DNA of 64,000 nucleotides. Source: Malurus cyaneus samueli (lineage: Eukaryota; Chordata; Aves; Passeriformes; Maluridae). Shown one piece after another: positions 12,331 through 26,575 of this stretch. Positions within the stretch are counted from its first letter, which is position 1. Each line of letters opens with the position of its first letter. The notes under the pieces are model-generated. The model was not told where the DNA came from, searched no databases, and saw only the letters and a program-made list of their open reading frames with translations. A program made the translations under genes and the position numbers. The stretch is taken from assembly GCA_009741485.1 (NCBI GenBank), contig CM019216.1, positions 58,516,656-58,580,655 of the forward strand, written 5' to 3'.

Positions 12331-12745
12331 TGTTGACCCTGACTGGGTGCCAGATGCCCACCAAAGCTATTCTATCCCTCACCACCCTCGGTCAGCTGGA
12401 TGAGAGAGAGGAAACACAACAAAAGGCGTGTTGGTCAAGATAAAAGCAGGGAGAGATCACTCATGAGTTGCCATCACAAGTACAACAGATTTGACTTGGG
12501 AAAAATTTGATTTAATTTATTGCCAATTAAATCATTGTAGCTTTTTTCCCTTCTTCCAAGCCTGGACTTCACCCCAGAGTTTCTCGACCTCCTCTCCCCC
12601 AGCAGTGCAACTGGTCAGGGAATGGGAGCTGTGATCAATTCTTTGCACAGTGTTTCTGCAAATCCTGTTTCTGATTGGCAAACCCTTCCTCTGGGATAGG
12701 ACTCCTCACACTGCCCGTGCCTCAGTGGGAGTTGGGAGCTTCAGA
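12331..12745 (-). mobile_element. Degraded avian ERV LTR fragment, minus strand
   Basis: The blocks TGTTGACCCTGACTGGGTGCC, GATGCCCACCAAAGC, GGGAGAGATCACTCA, TTTAATTTATTGCCAATTAAATCA and GGACTCCTCACACTG occur in the order found in a widespread bird LTR family. Sense is the minus strand, where AATAAA falls at 12521-12516. The left edge could be the true LTR end. The right part is missing, including the promoter region, and I found no target duplication. It is more diverged than the solo LTR at 4131 and may be a distant relative. It contains no retroviral coding sequence. Confidence 0.75.
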
Positions 12746-13504
12746 GGTGCCTTTTTTTCATGTGCGAAAAGTGGATCACCATCATGTGTTTCACAAGCAT
12801 GATTATCCCACTGGATAAGGAAGGTGCTCCTCTTTCAAGTTTTGTAAAGCTGGTAAGCTACCTATTCAGAAAAATTTTGTTGTTCTTTTCTTAGAAGCAA
12901 AAAATGCTAAACATTGTTTAAAAAATCTACTAAATTTATCAACAGTCAAACCATGCTAATTTACAAATTATACATTATCATGATTCATTTTCAAAGCCTC
13001 CAGTTATTTTCTTTTAACATTTTTTAAAATTAATGATCAATACATCTTCATTAATTCCCTTTGTATTCATAACATCTGGGTTGTGTTATTTCTTTGGTTG
13101 ATTTCTATTCAGAGCAGGTAATGTAATTGTAGTAGAAAGCACATTTCTAAAAACATGCTAAATTCTGTCATTTTATGTAACAAACTTTACCCACTTATGA
13201 TACAGTTTTGTAAATGCATTTTTCCTGCTTTTATTAATTGAAAATTAGAATATATTCATGTTATTTATAAGTTTAACAGTGACATAGTCACAGTGCATGA
13301 AGCTTATAGGTTCAAATTTTGCCTGCGCACTCAGATATATATCTTGTATTAAGGAAGGGATGCTGCTTTAGTCTTTCAGAGACATCTCCAATTTAACAAA
13401 TAATTGAGCTTAGCTGTGTGTCTCTTTACTCCCATTGAGTGAATTATCTCTTGGAAGACTTCTGAAAGCTTTTCAAGAAGTTTCAAAGGCTACTGCTGCA
13501 TATG

Positions 13505-13520
13505 AAAAAAAAAAAAAAAA
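13505..13520. repeat. Poly-A tract (16 A)
   Basis: Uninterrupted run of 16 A. No retrocopy or target duplication visible around it. Confidence 0.95.
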
Positions 13521-14078
13521 GCAACTGGAGAACCATTTAAGTGGAACATTGTTTAAAAATAAATTCTCAATAAATCAGTTTTATATATGAAGCCATGAAA
13601 TCTGTTTTTTCCTTCTCTGGATCTGACAAAGCTCCCTGCTGGGTCTAAACTCAACAGGTGTAACTTTTTTTTTGTTCATAAATTATTGAAGTTACTTGAA
13701 GCACCTCAGCTCTCTTTGCTTCCTGATACTCTTTTTCTCCTCAGTTTCATGAGAATATAGGCCAAAAGGGTTTCTTTAGACACCATTCATGTCTGAAAAA
13801 CAGAAGCCAAATAATAAAGAAAAAGATACGTGGTTGTGTGACTTGGGAAGTTGAACACGCTGAATGCAAACAAAGACATGGAAAATTTACCGGAGGGAAT
13901 ACCTTTTGGACCCCAATGTTTAAAGTTCAATGCAGTTGAACTCTTGAGTGAAGAACTTGGTTGACCCCCTTCCTTCCACTGCACAAAAATGTACCTACCT
14001 CAGTGAAAGACAACATAAACTGGTGTCCCAGTCACTTTAATAACAAATGCTCGTCAAAAATACTGTTAAAAAGGCCCC

Positions 14079-14155
14079 AAAACAAAACAAACCAAACCTA
14101 ACCTAACCTAACCAAACCAAACCTAACCTAACCTAACCAAAGACAACCAAACCCC
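14079..14155. repeat. Telomere-like CCTAA/CCAAA pentamer tract
   Basis: Repeated AACCT units with interspersed AACCA units, in two blocks of three to four CCTAA each. The vertebrate telomere unit is the hexamer CCCTAA, so this is a variant one base shorter and is best read as an interstitial microsatellite that grew from an ACAAAACC-rich start. Two further CCTAA units occur alone near 15485-15495. Confidence 0.9.
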
Positions 14156-17100
14156 ACAAAGATTCTAAGATGTTTTGAATATGCTTTCCAGCAATTTTAT
14201 TTCTGAATATGCAAGTTGGCATATCTGTAAGAAATGGCTGGTTACAACAATGAAGTATGTGTTCTCTGCTTTTGTAGAATTCTTCCTTTGTAAATGCACT
14301 TTAAAAGAAAAATTGCAATTAAAATTTGAAGAGTTTCTTGTTTTCTGAATTCTGAAATGATACATTAAAGACATTAAACAGGTGCAGTTCATTATTGAAC
14401 AGGCATGTAATTATTTTGCTCTTTAATAAAACATTCACTACAATACAGTGAAATTGGTAAATAAAGCAAAACACACAGAGATTGCTACCATAATTACAAA
14501 GTAAGCAGACATTTAATTATATTGCTTTGGAAGTGAAGTGCAATTGCTTATATTTCTCAATAACTACAAGTCCTGAAGACATTTTATTTCTCCCTAAAAA
14601 AGAGGACTAAACAAAGGCTGTGAGTCATTACATTTCCATAATGAGTTTCAAGGTCTTGCACTAGGAAACTCTCAGGAAAAACTGTTGGTTAAATGAGAAT
14701 GAGTGATCAAACAAACTGCATTTTAAAAGAGACAATCCATTGAGAATACAATCCAGGGGATTTCTCAAATGTCAAGAAAGTGGGTTGGATTTAGATGGCG
14801 ACTTGCTCAGTCAATAGACCTAAGAACTGCAGAAAAACTTTTTTGTTTTATGGGTTGTTTTCTTTTTTTATAAGAAAATCTGGAGGCAAAAGGAAAGGTA
14901 CAGCCTTGATGGAGAGAGAAATGGAAGCCACTGTTAGGAAAAATGAAGGTTTGAAGAAACATTTCCTGGTAATTTCCTGGTAGTCTCAGTATCCTGTAAA
15001 TCAAATGTGATGTTATCTCAGAAAAATGTTTGTACTTGTTTCAAAACCTTCTCTGAGAATGACAAATACCGGCTCCATTCCATTCCTATTTTCCTTCTTT
15101 CCTGTTATTTAGCTATATTCCTTGTTGTTTTAGCTGAACTGTTTAAAATGCCTCTGATCAAGCAATGGAAATTTACTTATGCTAATTTAAAGGCAGTCAC
15201 AAGGATTTGGGTTTTCTGCCTCTCAAATTCAACTTTCATTAGCTTTGGATGCATTATTTTGATGTTTAGGAAAAATATGAAGTGATTTCCTTACTGTTTC
15301 TACTGACAGGAAGAAATGTCATGTTCTTCCTGTAGTTATACACAGGTAACAAAATGTTTGGAGGTCAGTAAGTCAAAAATTCATTAAAACTTCACTGAAG
15401 ATTCTCAACCAGTGTTGATTAACTGGTATTAAAAGTATTTTAGAACGGCTAAACCTTTACTGGGATCACAAGCTGTAGGTACAGCCTAACCTAACCCATG
15501 TTACATATAGGATTAGCAGCAAAGTGAAATACAAGTAAATTTTGTATCCTGGTGATTACCCACTGACTTGTACAGCGTGACAAAACCAGATTTTTTGTTC
15601 CCAGTATAAATCATTAAGTTTTTTATGTTCTGTGGGTGTCAAAAAAAGAGTGAAACCTGATGAAAATTTGTAGCTTGGGAAAGTATCTTGGCAGCCTTCA
15701 CTTCAGTTCCTTTTCCAGGACAAAATAATTCTTTGAATTTTTGAAGCAAAGACTGAAATAGGCGTAGGACTTCTAGCTGTGCACTTTCTGCTTCTTTTGA
15801 GACAGAATAAAGAGCTCAGTATGCCTTCTCTGTTTCAGAACTAGACCCATTCCTGATTTTTGCACAGCACATAAATGATTTCTGGAATTCATTGCCAACG
15901 CACATTCCTGAGATCAGCTCCTTAGTCTGAATACAAATTAATCTAACATTTCTATATGCAACTGAGTACCCACTCTTGTGTAAAGAATGTGGAACTATGA
16001 AGTAATAATGCTCCTTTAGTTTGAGGCATAAGATTCTGGCAGAAATTATTGAGAAAGGAAAAGAAATTTTCACTTTGGGCAGGCTATTCCATGATGAATT
16101 TTCCTTTATCATTCTTTCACTTACACATCTGCTGTACTAGATAATCATTCTTATGGCTCCCAGTGCGAATCTTTCATTACTCACCATAGCAGACATAATT
16201 TATAAAACACAGTCCATAATCACATTTTTCACGTAATTCCTTTAAGGTCATACAAATTTACATGTCAGACCCAGTGCTAGTGAATGAACACCTTAAATGT
16301 AATTTCTCAGCTGCCATGTCTAGGTTCCTGTCAGTACCCAGGCTGCTTAAAGTCCCCTGAGTCACACTTGTCACTGATATATATTTGCCAGAAAATCTGC
16401 AAGGGCAAAAGGCTCTCTGCTCCAATCTCACTTCTTTGCAGGGAATGGAGAGATGCTTTCTCCCATAGCACATGATATGGCCACCAGCTTCCAGCTCATG
16501 AACCCAAGGTGTCGTGGCAGCACACATTTCTACCAATCCTTCCAGCTTTAAATTATGGTTTATACAGTGAGAAATAGGCAACCAGGATTTCCCGAAGAAA
16601 TTTCTCCTCCACCATCCATTTTTGAGCAAGTAATTGGGCACAAAGGGAACAGATCAGTATATCAAAGCAGTGAGTGTTTGTGCTGTTATAATAATGTAGA
16701 ACAAGAACACTTTGGCAAGTTTGTCTTCTGAGAAAGTTTAGTGTGGTCCCCTGGACTAAATGTTCCTATCAGATGTGTGATTTGGAGTCAGTCACTCCAC
16801 CACCATCAAGAGCTGGAGGGAAAGCTTCTAGTATCTTAAAATGCTTTTGAGATATATCCTAATATTGTTCTTAGTTCTGTGCATCTTGGATGTTTTACCA
16901 TGCATCCTGGGGGATTTACTCTGCTTCCAAATCATAGTTTTACTGAAGAAAAAAACGCTGGTAACTGTAGGTAGATCAGAAGCAAGAACAGAAATAAGGT
17001 TGCCACCCACTATTAAACTAAAACTTGACTGTTTTACTTGACTCTGACTCATTGAAGTAATTATTTTTGTCTACATGCATGAGCACTGGATGTAAGTTTT

Positions 17101-17736
17101 CTCAGGAAGCACTTACCCTCCTGCAGTAGTGAGACATCAGCCTCTTTAGAGGGAATGAATCAGGATACATCAGCAATCCCAGATCAATGACTTTCAGGAG
17201 CCTATGTCTGCCAGTAAAATGTTACTCAAGTTATTGAATTCTAAACTGGCATTATCTTTTATACATAAAGTGCCTAACAAAATTCCCTTAACACAAGTGC
17301 ATAGACCAGACGAATGTTTTTATGCAGTTTTTCATCCAGCAGATGTAAAAGTGAAGGGATTGTTAGATCTCACAAGCTTTTGTTCTGGCACACTGCAGCC
17401 TCGTCTGCTGGACCAACTCACATCTGAGGGGTATTTGGAAGAGGTGAGCTATGAAATTTGACAGCATCTTCATTGACAAGTCAACTGCTAATATCCATTA
17501 CATAGTATGAAAATTTTTATTCCCAGCTTTTATGGCCCTGAGTTCTGACTGATAAAGAGCATCCTTGGAGATGAATGTGTGGTGGCAAGCACAGATCTGC
17601 AAAAGAGCCTCATAAATTGAAGTTTGTAGGTATATTAAGGATTAGATCCATCAATTTTGTCTTATTTGAGGCATTATTTGGAGAGGATCAGCACATCTAG
17701 ATCTTCTCATCTCCCATTAGAGCCAACCTACCTGGA

Positions 17737-17902
17737 TCACAGGTTGCCCAGAGAGGTTTTGAAATCTTCCTCACTGAAGATATTAAAGAACTGTCTGGAT
17801 GCAGTCCTGTGGAATGTGCTCTTTGATGATCCTGCTTGATCAGGGAGGTTGGATCAATGATCACGTCATTCTATCCAGCCTTACACATTCTGTGATTTCC
17901 AG
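17737..17902 (+). mobile_element. CR1 LINE 3' end, plus strand
   Basis: GGTTGCCCAGAGAGGTTTTG, then GATATTAAAGAACTGTCTGGATGCAGTCCTG, GATCCTGCTTGATCAGGGAGGTTGGA, and a closing CATTCTGTGATTT tail follow the order of the CR1 3' untranslated region in sense. The copy is strongly 5'-truncated and carries many substitutions. No coding part remains. Confidence 0.9.
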
Positions 17903-20900
17903 AAATGACCAAATCTTATTTGACGGAAGTCTGCATAGTAACATTGACTGACTTTGTCAGAAAACAGAACAGTATTGCCTGCAAGTGTCATGTATTGCTG
18001 ATTAAACCTAGATTTTCAGCATATAAGTCCCTAGAAATCAGAAGCCCTAGAACACAAACCTTACATAGAAGAATATAGTTAGACACACATCAGCAATGAT
18101 TTATACTATGTATGGCATACTGGACTATATCAAGGGAGGATATTAATTATAATTTTTATTGTAGTGATTTTATTATTGGTATTATAATTAATGTAATTAT
18201 TACAATATTTATATTTATGTATTTATATTTATAGATTCTCTTGCATTGAAAATTCTTCCTTTTCTGTCTTAGAGCAATTTGTTTTGCTCTATATAAAAAA
18301 GGTTGTATAACAAAGGTTTCTCTGAATTTAGATAAAGTAGAAGTGTATGTTTCTAGATAAGGGCTTCATACTTGGAGGACAATGTTGTACTGGCAGATTC
18401 CTATCTGAAGAACTCCTCTCTTGAGTCACTGACAGGGTTGAAATTATGTCTCTACAAGAAACATTTCACTGTCTTGGTTTTCTCTACATCGTGATGATGA
18501 TATGGCCTTAAAGGAAACACACCTTCTAAATGACCTGAATGCAGCCTTTTTTTTTCTTTCTTCGTCAGGTAGAAAAGGCTTTCCTTTTTTTTAGCAGTTT
18601 TCAATGAGATTACAGGCAAAAATCTTGAATGCATGCCTCTGAACAGGACAGCACTGGCAATATACAGCTTTATCTCAAATACTGCCTCTATTGCCTGGGA
18701 AGACAAACTGGGATCCAGTGATGGTACTCATTTCCCTGCCTCACTGCACACAAGTTTAGCCAGGTAGAAAAGTTTGGATTTCTATAAAAATCAAGTAAAA
18801 AAACCACCCCAAATTGAATAGTTCTTTTTTACTTTCTTAAGAGGAGCAATGATTTTTTTTTTTTTGTAGTGCTGGCTTGAGTTGCAAAAACTTTTCCTAG
18901 AGAAGATCAACTAGGACTCTCTATATCCTTTGCAATAACTGGAATTACCTCTTTGAGAAAAGAACAAGAAACAACTAACTACATTTAAAAATACTGATTT
19001 TGTTTTAGCCATTCCTTGAAACAGAAAAAAATAGCAACACATGGCTTTGAAATTCAGAAAAATTCAGAAAATACCATTCTATACAAGTGTTGAATTTCAG
19101 CTACAAATGAAATGTAACTAAGAAAAAAACATGTCAGATTCAACCCTCTGTTTTTTTCCTGGCTATTTTAAACTCCTACCTCCACTGTTTTTCTCACACT
19201 CTATCTTTTCCTTTTTGTGTGCTGCTCTCTTTTGATGTTTGTGCTTTCAGACATCAGGAAAGTAGAGAGGCTATGTTCCCACTAACCTCAGGCATCTTCA
19301 GATAATAAAGTAACCTGGAACATTTCTGATGTGGAGGGTGTCTCTTGGAAATTCTGCTTTGGATGAATCTCTGCATTATCACAGTTTCTCTGGTGATTCT
19401 TTACAGACCATTATAGTTTTTTTCTGTTTTGGGGATATGCACAAACCGTTCCTGTCCATTGCTATTCAGACTAGTAATTGCCCATGAATACTGATGGAAT
19501 GGCCACTCCAGCTGTTAGCTTGCCCTTAATCTGCAACTCTGTTCCTCCTCCTCCTCCTCTACAACAGGAAGAACATTTGTTTTCTTAATTCCTGAGACAA
19601 ATGAGTCTTAAATCCTCTTTGAGATGCTTGAGAAATTTATTGTGCTGTGTAATGCTATGGATCCAATAATTTATTTATTGATAATTAATGTATTTAGCAG
19701 CCTACCTTTTCTTTTAAGTGCTTAATTTGATATTACTTTTTAACATCTAGCTATTTTCAGGATTCTTGCAGCATTAGTCTCAGTTTATTTGCTTCCAATT
19801 ATCACATGATCTGTTTGTGCCACCACCTCTAATATTTTATTGACACAAAGCTAAGGTGCAATAGGAAAGGTCTATTATTCCTTTGTACAATAGGGGAACA
19901 TGACAAAAAGTCATGCTGGATACTGAATGACATGCTTAAGGCAATGTCTATGTAATTTCTAATTCCCACAAAAGATACTGAGTTTCAAAATTATAGCTTC
20001 TCTCTAATTTTAGTATCTATAGTATTTATCTCTAGCTAAGCCACCACAGCATTTCAGGGAACCTCAACATTAAAATGTACCACATCCTTGAGGATTTACT
20101 GTCTGATGTGCTAAAGGCCCTTCCTCGCAGACCCACAGATCCACTGTCGCAGTTTTATTCTCAGTTCAACTACGATCTGAATGAGCTGACCCTCTACAGA
20201 TACAGAAGAACTGTACAGAACTGTCTTATGACAACTGTGTCAGAAAGATTTTAGATTTATGATATTAAAAGTTCAAAAATTAACATGTTTGTACCCACTT
20301 TAATATTTATGTCATTCAGGGTGGTTGAAATATTTGTTCTCATAACTTCGTGGCTGTACATGCCAGCTTGCTTCACCTGGCATTCTGCTTTTAGTTTTCA
20401 TTTTGACCTTTCTCAATAAAGGCATCTTTTGCATCCCCTCTCATATACTCCATTGTCAAGGACCAGAAACACATCACAGTATCCCTATGCAGACCCTGTA
20501 TAAGTCTAGAATCCTGAAATTTATTTTACTTCTAGCTCAGTTGTCTTTTCAAAGAAATTATCTACTTTCAACTTGGTTCCATTTTCAGCCTTGCAGATTG
20601 TTGTCCCTGTGTATACAGCTTTCTCATAAATATTATGCTCTGAAACATGATTGTAGGGAATATTACTGGCACAGTTCTTGCTTTCATTTTCATATGTAAA
20701 TGCTTCATTATATATTATTTTGTTTCAAAATCATTCTGTTTTAATCAGCTTTGACAGAGGAAACCTGCCTTCAACTACTTGCTGCACAGAGTTAAGAGTG
20801 GGTCTGCTTCCAAATGCAATTTAATCTGATTACTGAACAGAGGCTGTGTTTCCTGAAACATGTCTACCATTCCTTTAAGTCCTAATTTCTCTTTTTGAAA

Positions 20901-23900
20901 TTACTAAATTAAGGTCCTTCCACACGATCTGTCTGCTTTTTCACTTGTGCTTCCTTGACATAGAAAGTTTTCCTTGTGAGAATGAGTTTGGTAGGTGTCT
21001 ATGCTGAGTCAGTCAAGGGGTAATGGTTTGACTCATTCGGTCAGATCTTGAGGGAAAAAGCAAATGCTCAGGAGCAGAGAGACATGTTTTAGACAGCAGC
21101 TAATTGAGGCAAACCCTGACACCAGGGTAAAGCATTTTAATGTTCACATCTCCAGATGTCCTGTTGTTTGATGTGCCCACACATTATGATCGTTGCTTTC
21201 ATGGTGTTGAGTAGCACAAGACCAAACTACTAAAATCTTAGCAGGTTTTGCATTACTTCCTCATTTTCAAGGTAAGCGGATTTTTCATCCAGCAATATTT
21301 TAAGTCACTTTATTATTAATAATTGGAGAAAAAATATTGAATATTGCAAAGATTTAAATTTGGGAAAACATGCCATGTATTATTTCCCCCCTCATATGCA
21401 TCTGTATGATCGTCCTGTTCTCCCAGGTCTCCAGCACAAAAACAGTGTTTATACATAAATAATAATAACCCTGTTTCAGCCACAAATAATTTGAAGTTTC
21501 CTTAGCTCTGCTCACACCTTTCCTTTGGGATGGCAGAATTTAAGCCTAGAAGAGCTAGGGCTGCAAACCAGACCTCCCTTCTGCTCCAGCAAAGAGCTTA
21601 TCCCAGCCCACAGAGGGCCAAGAAATGATAAAGATTCATGTTCTTGCTGCCTTGAATCTGTGTTTCTGAATAGGAAAAACCTGACCAAACTGAAGCAACA
21701 ATTGCATGGGGAAGTTGTTTATTTCCAACAATTCTGCATTCTGCAAACTGAAATTAATTAATGCATGGTAAACCAGCCATCTTGCTGGCCAGCTTTTCCA
21801 AAATGCTGGTTGATGTGCCCACTGACACCATACGAATGTGAAACATTTCCATAGAAGGATTATGTTGATAAAAGAAAAAGGGAGAGCTTCTTGTGGGAAC
21901 ATACAAGAGACAAGAGGCAATAAACAGGTCAGTATAAATTAGCATTGGGTTTTGCCCCTCTCTGCAAAGATATACTAATTGATTTTCAGGTGAGTGAGTA
22001 GTGATGTTTGCCAGTTCTAAGGGATGTTATTTTCCTAGGTGCTCTTGTCAAGTAACAAGTCTTTAAAAATTCCCTAGGGAATGGGTGAAAAGTGGAAAAA
22101 TGCGAATCAAACTTCTGTTAATCTCATTAGAAACTGTTTGCAAATACTGAAATTAAATTATTTGAAGTTGTCTTGAAGAAAGTTTAAAAGACTCTACCTA
22201 TTAAAATAGTTTTAAAATTGCTTTTAACTTTTGAAATGACACACACTGTTTTTTAGAAAATTTGTCTTTTGTTTAAAATTCAATTTAATAATAGGAAGAT
22301 CAAACATTCTAGAAAAAAGTAAAATGAGACATAACAGAAAGTCCAATTTCCAAACTTTTAATATATTACCTCTTAGAAAAAATATAGGCTGAAGAAATAA
22401 TAAATTTCACTAACCTCCATTAGGTGGATCTGAGATTAAATCAAGCAGCAGGATACATTTCCATTTCCATGTGGGAAATTAGGGTCATTTTGGCAGATGT
22501 TCTGAACACTGAATTAAATTTTGTTGTTCAGTGTTTGTTTTTTACAAGATTTCACAAAAACATTATTTAAGTACACAGAAACAGTTTTGCTATTTTGCTG
22601 AACATCAAATTCACTGTTTTGCTCAGTTTGCTTTTTGCAGAAATAGCAGCACAGCATGAGTTAGTCCAGTTTTCCATTTATTTCCTAGAGCATATACAGC
22701 TGCTGAAATGCTCCAAGTAAACTGCTTCATTAGGAACCTGAAGGAAACGTCTGAGCTGATTTAATGATCACATTATGGTTTTTGTTAGTTATTCAGCAGT
22801 CCTAGAATCACCAGAAGTTGCATATTCAAGCTAACATAATGACGACATTGTGTTACTGCAACATAACAAAGTATGTCACTAATCCATCCAGGCAACTCAC
22901 ATTTTGAGATTATCACAGTGAACTAAATTGTTGTTTCATTTTGTCATTAATGACTCGAAGCAGTGATTTGATGAAGTACAGAACCTTTTAAAATCCCTAT
23001 CTCTGAAGAGCATTAGGATCACAAAAGTGAGTGTTATGTCTCTGGCAGAGAGTGGGTGATTAGGCAGAGGCTCAAACCACGCAGACATTGTACTGGGCTT
23101 CTTTGAACAGTGGTATTAAGTCAACACATTCACCTGAAAGATAATTTGGGCACTAAGAGTGTGGGTTTTGCACCCAGAATGGGATATCTGGCTGCAATAA
23201 CAGTTATGGAAGACAAATGGTCTGCTCAACGTAAAATAAAAGTTCTGAATCCTGAATTGTACAAATATATTTAAGGGCATAAGTGAAGATTATGTTTGGA
23301 GGAGTATAAACCCTTGGATTAATCTAGAAAAATGAATTGGATTGTCAGATGAGGTTGTTGCATAGACGTGTTTGTGGGTGGGCACTGATTTTGCTATACA
23401 TATGGATGTGTAATACAAATGTTTTGTATTTATTTTGCCAGAAGGGACAGAGGAACAAGAGGCTGAGCCAAAGGACTGGCCTCTGATATAACTCACAGAT
23501 GCAAGCATCAGTGGCACATGTTGGGGTTTTTCTTTGTGTGTAAACAGGCCAGTATTTTACAACTTTAAGAGGATAGAAAGAATTTGAATTTAGGGCTTTG
23601 GCATGGCATCAGCAGCCATGGATACTGAAACATCTTAAATGAATGTCAAATGATAAAAGCAATCCCTTTGCAGAGGGTCTGAAAGCCACATTTCTTCTTT
23701 TTCAATTTTCAGAAATATCTTCTTAGGCTAATCCTATGAAAAAATGTGAAACTCAAATACAAGAGATTAAAACTGGTGAGTTGAAGGCAAAGAGAGAATT
23801 GGTCCACAAATTAAACCTCCTTGAGGCAATATGCAGCCCATCTTTCCTATCCTTTCTGAAAGGATCAGCTTACCTGGTGGGCTCGTTCATACACAAGCAG

Positions 23901-26220
23901 GAAAGCAGAGTCTGTTGTCTGTTTCTGCAGAATGAATTATATGGAGGTGAATGGAACTCACCTGCTGCTTTGGCACCTACTCTCCTTTGTGCGATGTATT
24001 TTTTCCTTGTCTGACTACGTGATTTTAAATGGCATAAACCACATTTTATTAGAATATAAAGAAAACCTTACAGGGCAGTTTTTAGTTTCAAAGGGATAAT
24101 GGTCAACTATCACTGAGAGATATAATTTGATTTTTTCAAGTAAATTTTGATCTGATCTAAGATGTGTCTTAGGAAGGGCCGTTCTAATGACCTTACAAAC
24201 AATAAAGTGCTCAAATAAGACAGTAATTTTTTTAAAAAACCCGTCCAATTCCAGCCTTTCTAAATTTCTAAAACCTTTCTTTGTGTGGACATCCATTGGC
24301 AGTTTTTCTGTGCATAAGATGTCACTGCAATAATTATATTAGAACACCAAGATGGTAATACAGTAAGCTAAGGAAACAGTGCTCTTGAAAAGATAAAAAA
24401 TGCACCTCTACATTCTCTGTGGACAAATTTATTATCCTTCCTTTCCTCCCCTGTGCACAGACACACAGAGGTGAGATTCAGGAGAAAACTGCAGGTGAGT
24501 TTTTTCTCTTTCTCTATTTCTCAAATAGAGATTTTTCTCTTTCCTGGCAATTTTTATCAGTGAATCAGAAAGCTGAAATCTTATTTGAAGTTTCACTTGG
24601 ATCTCATAAAACAAAGTGATTCAACTCCATAATTCTAGGCTTGATGAAGATGAGAAATATTGTCCTTTACTGATTCTGACTTCACAATCCCATATGGCCA
24701 AACACAATGAAACTGGCAGGTACAAGTTGTAAAGGAAATTCTTTCAGTCTTAAGGCACAGCATCTCTTATTTTAAGACTATCAAAGTAGACTGATGTTTT
24801 TGCCTCATTTTCTCTGGTTTAATGTTCTTGAACCCTAGAACTGCTTCAGTGTACAAGTGGAGATTTTGTCACTGTGGCAACAAATGCAGTTACATTCTTT
24901 TATTTCTGGGGAGAGGATGAAAACACTTGCTCTGCTTTCAATTTTCTTCTGTGTTGGGGCAAATCACAGGTCAAATTATCCTTGCCAAGATATATCATTA
25001 TTTTATTTTGATGCATTGAGCTGTTGAGGAAATGCTGCTAACCACAGTATTCACTGACAAATCTATATCAGCTATATTGTAGTTTAGCAGTGGCTTTTTG
25101 AAATTATAAACCCAAGCGATGAGAAGGCAATTCCAGACCAATCCAGATAAAAATCATATTAAAGCAAAAGTAGAATTTCTTACAGATTAGCAATTTTGCA
25201 TTTTGACAACCTCTTGCAGTGGCTGGAGCCTCAGTTAAGAACTCAAAGGAAAAAGTTATTCTAAATGGTAGACAGACTATAAGGGTGGATAGGGTGTGAA
25301 GAATAGGAGAAGCGTGTCGAATTTAACAAGGGCTTACACATTTTGTCAAAATTCCTTGCTATCACAACACAGCTAATTAAATTAGAGACATCTTCTTAAG
25401 TTCAGTTTCTTTTAATATAGAACCTTGGCCTAAACAAGATAAGAAATGCAGTGTTGTGCTTTGAGGGAATAGAAGAGGAAATCCAACTACTGTATCATGG
25501 TCAATTTAAATTGAACAAAGTATTTTTCCTATGCATTGAATTTTTACAGTAATATGTGATATTTTCTTCCTGTCCATAAGGACAAAAACCTGTTTTATTC
25601 ATGTTAGGCATTTCAATTTCATCTGAAGTGATACATGACCTTGTATTAAAGTACTGTGTGTAGCTTGACCTTTCTTCATTCAGTGTGTAAGGAGGAATTA
25701 CAATGAGTTTTCTTATATGATGGATGAACTTTATCTTGTGTTAGCTTTGCAATGAAACATCTCTGTAAGGCAGCACAAAGTATTACCCTTGTCTCAGATA
25801 CATTATTTATAACTGTAAAAGTGTGATGAAGTTTTCTTACCATGAATTCATACTGGTTTCCTAAAGATGAATATATATATTGCTGTTGCTAACTTACACA
25901 AATTTTTATGTTGGAGGTGAACACTCTGTTGCTTTTATTTCTGAAGAGAGTGGAAGGTCTGGTTTGAACCTTAGTTGCTTTTTTGTGATGTAATTACTCA
26001 GAAAACAAACTGGAAAATATTCATGGAAGTGATGATCAGTAATTGATCTGGAAGGAGATATACAAGACTAACACCTTATGTTTATTGATACTGATGAAAG
26101 AGGAATTATTTTGCTGTGCAAAGTTCAGACAAAAGTTCTTTGAACCTTTGTCATTACATGTCGTCTCCCTATCTCATGACTCATCACTTAATATCTGTTA
26201 TTGAAAACCATAGGGTAAAC
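17903..26220. other. Unassigned AT-rich sequence, gene-free by inspection
   Basis: No recognised gene or mobile element. Holds AT-only patches near 18140-18240, a short (CTC) run near 19543-19559 and poly-T or poly-A runs below 16 nt. Frames at 20403-20699, 21525-21945 and 23736-24014 have no domain signature. Confidence 0.5.
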
Positions 26221-26406
26221 CATGGGGCATGCTCTGTGTGAGGATGTCACTGCTGTGGCCCTGGACAAGAATTATCATGGACACAGCATTCTCCACGAGT
26301 CAGCCTGACACATAATTCAGATCTGGACACAAACTTCAGACCCACATGGGACTTGAGGAGCTCCTGACCTGCCAGTCTTATAAACTTCAATATTAAAAAC
26401 ACCCAG

Positions 26407-26430
26407 GCTTATGGTGCTCCTTTTGGCATG
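26407..26430. repeat. Inverted repeat, left arm (24 bp)
   Basis: The 24 bases are an exact reverse complement of 26576-26599; core GGTGCTCCTTTTGGCATG. The arms are separated by 145 bp. The pairing stops at both ends of each arm. Confidence 0.95.
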
Positions 26431-26575
26431 TGATTCCTTCCTTGTGCATTCTGTTGTGCCCTGCCTCTCCAGATTCATCCTTGCTGGCCATGGAGCCAGA
26501 GGTCCATTCCCCACTCCTGTTCACCAAGTCACAGCATGGCACATGCTCTCAGGGAGGCACCAAAACTAAAGGTCC

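Larger units (their letters stand above)
12746..17736. other. Unassigned sequence, gene-free by inspection
   Basis: AT-rich with no recognised gene. It includes a poly-A tract (13505-13520) and the pentamer tract at 14079-14155, listed separately. The 127-codon minus frame at 16258-16641 and the 85-codon plus frame at 17204-17461 show no known domain and no convincing paired splice sites. Confidence 0.5.

Noticed and set aside
14096..14148. True interstitial telomere repeat
   Set aside because: Units are CCTAA and CCAAA, not the vertebrate CCCTAA, so it is listed as a variant pentamer microsatellite.
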